Source: Paramacrobiotus metropolitanus
Lineage: Eukaryota; Tardigrada; Eutardigrada; Parachela; Macrobiotidae
DNA: 64,000 bases
Assembly: GCF_019649055.1 (NCBI RefSeq)
Contig: NW_026570268.1
Coordinates: forward strand, 620,001 to 684,000
Direction of reading: 5' to 3'
In this document: piece by piece, positions 58,699-64,000 of the stretch
How positions within the stretch are numbered: the first letter of the stretch is position 1
Layout of the letters: each line of letters opens with the position of its first letter
Made by a program: the position numbers and the translations under genes
Notes under the pieces: model-generated
What the model saw: only the letters and a program-made list of their open reading frames with translations
The model's database searches: none
What the model was told of the DNA's origin: nothing

Positions 58699-61600
58699 TT
58701 ACGCCGGCGAATCCGGGAGAGCGTCGGCTGCCGTCTGCATGCGGGCAAAGCGGACAAACACCTGTTCCAGGCTCGTTTGGCTGATGCCGAACTCTTCCAA
58801 TTGCAACTGCTGTTGCACTGCAAATTTATATGTATGTGGCAGTGTCTACTCAGAAAATAAATCAAATCAAATCAGTTTACATGCGTCCAGCTGAAGGAAG
58901 ACGGTGCCCAGCGCCGGCAGCTCCTCCCGGGGCAGAGCAAAGGTCACCAACTGCCCCGCCTCCTCCAGTAAACGCGCGTGCGGGAATTCTCTTTGGACGG
59001 CCGTGATGATCGTTGTCTGGGCGTCCGTAGTGTCGTCATGATCGCCAGGCGGCGGAAGGTGCGGCGTTTTAATCTGCAGGAGGTAGCCGGAGCCGAATTT
59101 GTCCTTGAGGTGCTGCGCCGAGCCGAGGCACTGCAGTTGGCCGTTGACGAGGATGCCGATGCGGTCGCACAGGGCGTCGGCCTCGTCCATGGAGTGCGTG
59201 CTGAGCAGGACGCCCCGCCCGCGGGCCGCGGCGCGGAGGAGACCCCACACGCGACGTTTGCTATGCGGGTCCAGGCCGGTGGTCGCCTCGTCTAGCAGCA
59301 GAAGGGGCGCGCGACCGATCAGACTGATCAGCAGACTCAACTACATCATGGAAAATTGTGCACATATACCGCTTTAATTTTAATTTGATTTAATTTGATT
59401 AGTCAAAGTTGGCGCCTTCTGAAGAAAGGTCACCCCGGGCCTGACCTTGCGTTTAGTGCCGCCGCTCAATTGACAGGCGCGCTTGTCCAGATGCTCGCGC
59501 AGCTGCAGAGCGTCCGTTAATCTATCTCCAAAAATTGTTTCTCTTTTAGTGCTAATTTTCAGTGTAGCGAGAAATAGATGTACGTACGTGTGCAGGTAGT
59601 CCGCTTGCTGCTGCTGCGGTACATCGTTAAGCAGCGCGAAGAGTTGAAGGTGCTCCCGCAGACTAAGGTCATCCCACAGCGGATCACGCTGGGGGCAGTA
59701 GCGCGTACACTGCATCGCCCGCTGCGTTTCCTCCGTTACGCTGTAGCCGGCGACGTGCACCTCCCCGCGACTCGCGGCCACCTGTCCAAACGCACGATCA
59801 ACCAACCTGTTTTATCCAACAACGACGGAATGTACCTCGGCTGTGACCATGGACAGCGTGCTGCTTTTCCCGGCGCCGTTGGGTCCTGAGCATTCACCGG
59901 CGCTTTATTGCTACGCGGTCTATATAACGGTGCATCTGCTAACCTAATAATCCGAAGATCTCTCCCGGACGCACCACCACCGATAAATCGCGGACGGCGA
60001 CGTGTTGCTCGCTGATGCTCTGCTTCCGTAGGGCGCTGGCCAACCGGCATCGCTTGTTGTAGGATTTGTACAGCGAACGCAGCAACACGGAGTACGACTG
60101 TATTAAAACACATTCGTACATTAGTTTTGTGTTTAATAATGTCTTTAATAAGCTTTACCTTGCTTTCCGCTTCGGGATCAATTTTCCCGGCGATAACGCG
60201 CTCGTCCTCCACGTCCTGATCCGGTCTTGCTCCGGGGTCTTCCGCGCTTTGTACCGGTGATAGGCATCCGGAAGAGGGCGCCGGGCGCATGTCCCTGCCG
60301 TCCAGATAGCGTAATAGCAGGATCAACAGCGGAATATGGACGCTGTGCTGTTTATAACATAAAGGTCATGGGAAGATGCTGAAGATTTATAAGCGTCAAA
60401 TCGTTACCGCGATAAAAACGACGGGAATATTGGAGCTCCATTCAAAGTATCCCCTGTTGGCGCTGTTCTGGCCCGTCTTTTGTAGGTAGAAAGTGGCGCC
60501 AAAGAATCCATAAAACGGGAAGAGAAAGGTCAAGACGTAGTGGACCGTCTGCGCACTACCAGCTTCCCCGAAGGCGTCCAATACACACACGATCAAATAC
60601 AGCAGAAAGGTCAACTGCCAACAGATACACGCTGATATATATTAATAAACAAATGCCGGTAAATTAGAAATAAAATAAAATAAAACGAAAGAAAAATGCA
60701 GTAAAAGCAGAGACTGACTACGGCGATGGGAAAGGGTATCCCGACGGCGGCCATGTCCATCCTGGCGAAGAGGAACGAGAAGCAGTAGGCGGCGAGAATA
60801 ACCGCCGGCGCGTACAGCAGGAAGAGCAGCAGCAGCGCCCCCACGGCCTGGGTCAAGGCGGCGACGCTGAAGGCGAAAAGCAGGCCGAGCATAAACGCAA
60901 AGGCCGCCGCGTAATGCAGCCAGTGGGCCAGGAAGGCGCTGGTCCAGTACAGCGCCGCCGGGCAACCGGTCATCCGCAGTTGCCGGCGCATCCCGATCTC
61001 GCGGTCGCGGCACATGTCCACGCCGTAAACGCCCTACATAAAGCGTTCACTGCACATACGTTAATGCCAGATGCGTGACCTTTCATACCGGAATCAGGAC
61101 GACGGCCACGTTGAAGAGCAGCGAGCCCAGCATGGTGTCCAGCAGCAGCTGCACCAAACCGGGCTTTAGCGCCGGGAACGGGTGGATGGTGACGGTGAAG
61201 GTTTCGTTGGCGGCGGTCAGCCAGTTGTGCACGGCGTTTAGCAGTAAATTAACGCTGAACGGCAAACCGTGCTGCGACGTCCCGTTGTATACGAGGCTGG
61301 CGGCAAAACCCTGCGCGAGAGGCAACTCCGTTGTTTTAATTATCAAACAGATAGATAAGGCACATACCGTACTTGCTCGCTCGCACTAGAGTTGTGGATT
61401 ATAAATCCTCCGGCGTGGTTGGGAGAGGACGGGAGCTCCCGGTACGGCATTGTATCGAAGGGAACCCGGCTTCGGTTCAGCTGCTCGACTAAATGATCCA
61501 AGTGCGCTCCTAAAACGCGACCACCTGATGCGTTGACCTTTATTATAAATCTACGGGTGCACCTTACCGGCACGATCGTCTACGAAGTAGCGTGCGTTTC

Positions 61601-63901
61601 TGGAAATGAATTCGTCGCCGATGTCGTTTAAATTAAGCGGCTCCAAGCCCAACAGCTTGGCCTTCCACTGCGCCGACATAATGGACATTCCGCCGTTCAT
61701 TAACAGCAGCATCACCGGGATGACCACGTGGAAGGCCAGCGACAGCCGCGACCGTAGCATTAACAACAGTCGCACACGGACTAAGTATGTAAATTTCTTC
61801 CACCAGGGAATGTTGTCACCGGAATCCGCTGCAGTGAAGACGGTGGAAGTCAAACCCGAATCGCAGATGCCGGCTTTTTTCCTGGTGTTCGTATCGTCGT
61901 CCGCTTCCGCCGTCAATGCAAGGAAGATCTCCTCCATCGTGCTTAATGACACACCGTAGCTCTTGACCTTTAACAGCTGCAGGTTGTCGTCGAGGTAGCG
62001 AAAGAGTCGCGCCAGCGCGGACGTGTCGGTGTTGGGTAAGACAAAGGTCACATGTGCCGCGTGCGACCGCCCCGGTGCCGCCTCCGCTACAAACTCCCGC
62101 ACGACCTGTGTCAGCGCCGCTTCATCGGCTTCATCGGCGTCCTTGTCAAGGAGCACCGTGAGGTGGTATCCCTGTCCGAAGCGCTTCTTCAGGAACCAGG
62201 ACGTGCCGGCACAGCACAACCGTCCGCGGCGCATAATCAGCTTCCGGTCCGCCAGGATATCGGCCTCCTCCATGGACTGCGTGGTCAGAATGATGGCGCG
62301 GTCGGTCCGCATCCCGCGCAGCATCTCCCATATCAGCCGCTGCGAGTACGGGTCGATGCCGGACGTCGGTTCGTCCAGCACCAGTAAGCGGGGATCGCCG
62401 ATGGCCGCCACCGCTAAACATAAGCGCCGCTGCTGGCCGCCGCTTAGTCGCTGCGCCGGCTGTGTCGCATGCGCGTCCAGCCCGGTTTCCTTCAAGACCC
62501 GCCGGCATTTCTCCGCAACGACCTCGTTCGAATAACCCTTAAGTCGGGCGTAGAACTGCAGGTGCTCTTGCACTGTCAGCGTGTCGAAGAGCACGCCGTT
62601 GCTCTGCGGGCACACGCCCATCGTACGCCTTAGCTGGCGCAACTGCAGCGGATCGCTGACGTTCTTCCCGTAGACGAGAATCGTCCCAGAAGTGAGCGCG
62701 GTCAGATCGGTGAGCATGTTGATGAGGGTGCTCTTGCCGGCGCCGTTATGGCCGAGGATCGCCAGGATTTCGCCCTCGTACGCTTCGTAGGTAAAGCTGT
62801 CCACCGCGGCTACCGGATGACCTTTCGGTTGCGCGTACACTTTACGGACATCATCGAAAATCACTGCGGTTGTTTCTCGCAGTTTGTCCGAAGGAATTTC
62901 CACGTCGCCGGTATCGAAAAGCCGCCGGATGTTGGCATCGTAGCTGGCCGGGGTAAAGGATTCCGTTTGTTTAACAGGACACCAATAGGAAGGTGACAGG
63001 AAGAACCACGGCAACAACTTGGCAGTATCATCACCTGTCAAAGAAGGGTAATGTTTTGATGTAACGTAACACCGAAAAATTAACTTAAAATTTATTTACA
63101 CACTGGGGAAGACCTTGGCAAGATAGACTGCCAGGAGACTGTACACTCCGAGATCAACCAACAGCATGATGAGGGCAAATCCGAAGGAGAACGGCGCTGC
63201 CGACCCGCTACCGTCAGCATCCATGGCGTTCTCGAAAGAGATTCCCCAACCGGAAGCCTCCGCCTTCGCAACCTACAACTACCCATGCTCGCCACATTTA
63301 CATGTTAAATGAACCAGTGAACTAATTTTACCCGTGATAAGGTCATGAAGAAAGCCGCCGGCGAAAGGATCGCCATGCCCCACTTCCCGGCTTCCGCCAT
63401 CATGGGCGCAAACACTTCGGCCAGGTAGAGAAACCCGAAGATCTCCATCAAGGCAAAGGTCATCAGCCCGGCAATCAACGGTCGTTGGACGAGTGGTAAA
63501 ATGCAGAAACCGAGCGCGATGACGCTGAGCCCAAAGAGCATGCAGTCGAGCAACAGCAGCAGGAAGCTGCTCCGGGGCCAGATGGACAAGTAGCGCGCCA
63601 GGAGCAGTGCCGACACGGAGGCCAGCAGCATGATCCCGGCGTAGATCAGCAGCCAGCTCAACCAGTACACGGAGCCGCGCAGGCCCATCAGGCGCATGCT
63701 GTGGATGTGCTGGCGCTGCTTCTCCGTCACCACGCCGATCACCAAGAAGATCACGTAGAAGCCCAGTAGGTTGGCTAGGTATTGCGCCGGGATGCCGGCT
63801 AGCTGGGCGTCGCCGCGTAGCACCGTGGTCGCCTCCGTCGGCATCAGTTTTGTCGTCAGGTGCAACGGGGTGAGGCCGGCCAGGGTGCCGTTGCTCTTCC
63901 A
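58699..63901 (-). CDS. ABCA-family ABC transporter (lipid exporter type), C-terminal 1,442 residues
   Basis: Fourteen exons on the minus strand: 63332-63901, 63104-63272, 61568-63034, 61373-61509, 61089-61310, 60719-61033, 60408-60614, 60159-60347, 59944-60097, 59836-59885, 59588-59781, 59446-59521, 58881-59340 and 58699-58817. They give 1,443 codons with TAA; the N-terminus is beyond the right edge. Order: membrane helices of half 1, NBD1, membrane half 2 with a large extracellular loop, NBD2. NBD1 has GHNGAGKST, CPQSNGVLFD, LSGGQQRR and LDEPTSGIDP. NBD2 has GPNGAGKSS, CPQRDPLWD, LSGGTKRK and LDEATTGLDP. The full-length, two-NBD layout and the NBD sequences are ABCA subfamily, whose members move phospholipids and sterols across membranes. 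In NBD1 the switch histidine is Gln (TTQSMEEAD); NBD2 keeps it (STHSMDEAD). Confidence 0.93.
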
Positions 63902-64000
63902 CTACAAATATTAATCTTTATTAATAACCTTTATTATTAACAATTAATAACCTTATATTAACCTTTATTATCAACAAACGACCTTAATCTAACGACTTTA

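Overview
This is eukaryotic DNA from a small-genome invertebrate animal. Genes are split by GT..AG introns, many of them 45-70 bases. The recognisable genes are animal-type (a two-NBD ABCA transporter and CDC20), and the mobile elements are animal-type (Ngaro-like tyrosine-recombinase retroelement, piggyBac, non-LTR elements, a solo-type LTR element). I cannot place it further with certainty. A tardigrade is my best guess from intron style and the many secreted low-complexity proteins, but nothing here proves it.

Layout. 5-6004 (minus): two genes for secreted Gln/Pro/Gly-rich proteins, the first running off the left edge. 6.86-40.95 kb: a two-gene cassette (chromodomain protein, then a secreted Gln/Asn-rich protein) present twice in tandem. 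In unit A (about 6.9-23.6 kb) the chromodomain gene is intact and the secreted-protein gene is broken. In unit B (about 24.1-40.95 kb) the reverse holds. Both units are swollen by mobile elements: a MITE, inverted and truncated non-LTR fragments, an 8.1 kb Ngaro-like element with split direct repeats, and inside that a piggyBac-like element. The piggyBac-like element carries a transposase, a second small convergent gene and a regular series of GTCGAC-centred palindromes. Because the units are paralogous, each supplies 'empty sites' that date insertions in the other.

41-64 kb: a 153-base (AT)n tract; a 52-residue secreted peptide gene (minus, 43.0-43.7 kb); a complete eight-exon CDC20/Fizzy gene (minus, 44.7-48.9 kb); a 1.3 kb non-autonomous LTR element with target duplication and a tRNA-Met-type primer site (50.7-52.0 kb); a Gly/Trp-rich secreted protein gene (minus, 53.6-54.4 kb); a weakly supported membrane-protein gene (56.5-57.8 kb); and the C-terminal 1,442 residues of an ABCA-type lipid transporter (minus, 58.7-63.9 kb, continuing off the right edge).

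How it fits together. Five separate genes share one plan: a short signal-peptide exon ending in phase 1, an intron (usually AT-rich), then low-complexity secreted sequence. They look like a cluster of extracellular structural or gland proteins. CDC20 (cell cycle) and ABCA (lipid export) are ordinary household neighbours. The middle of the window is an accessory region dominated by duplication and transposition.
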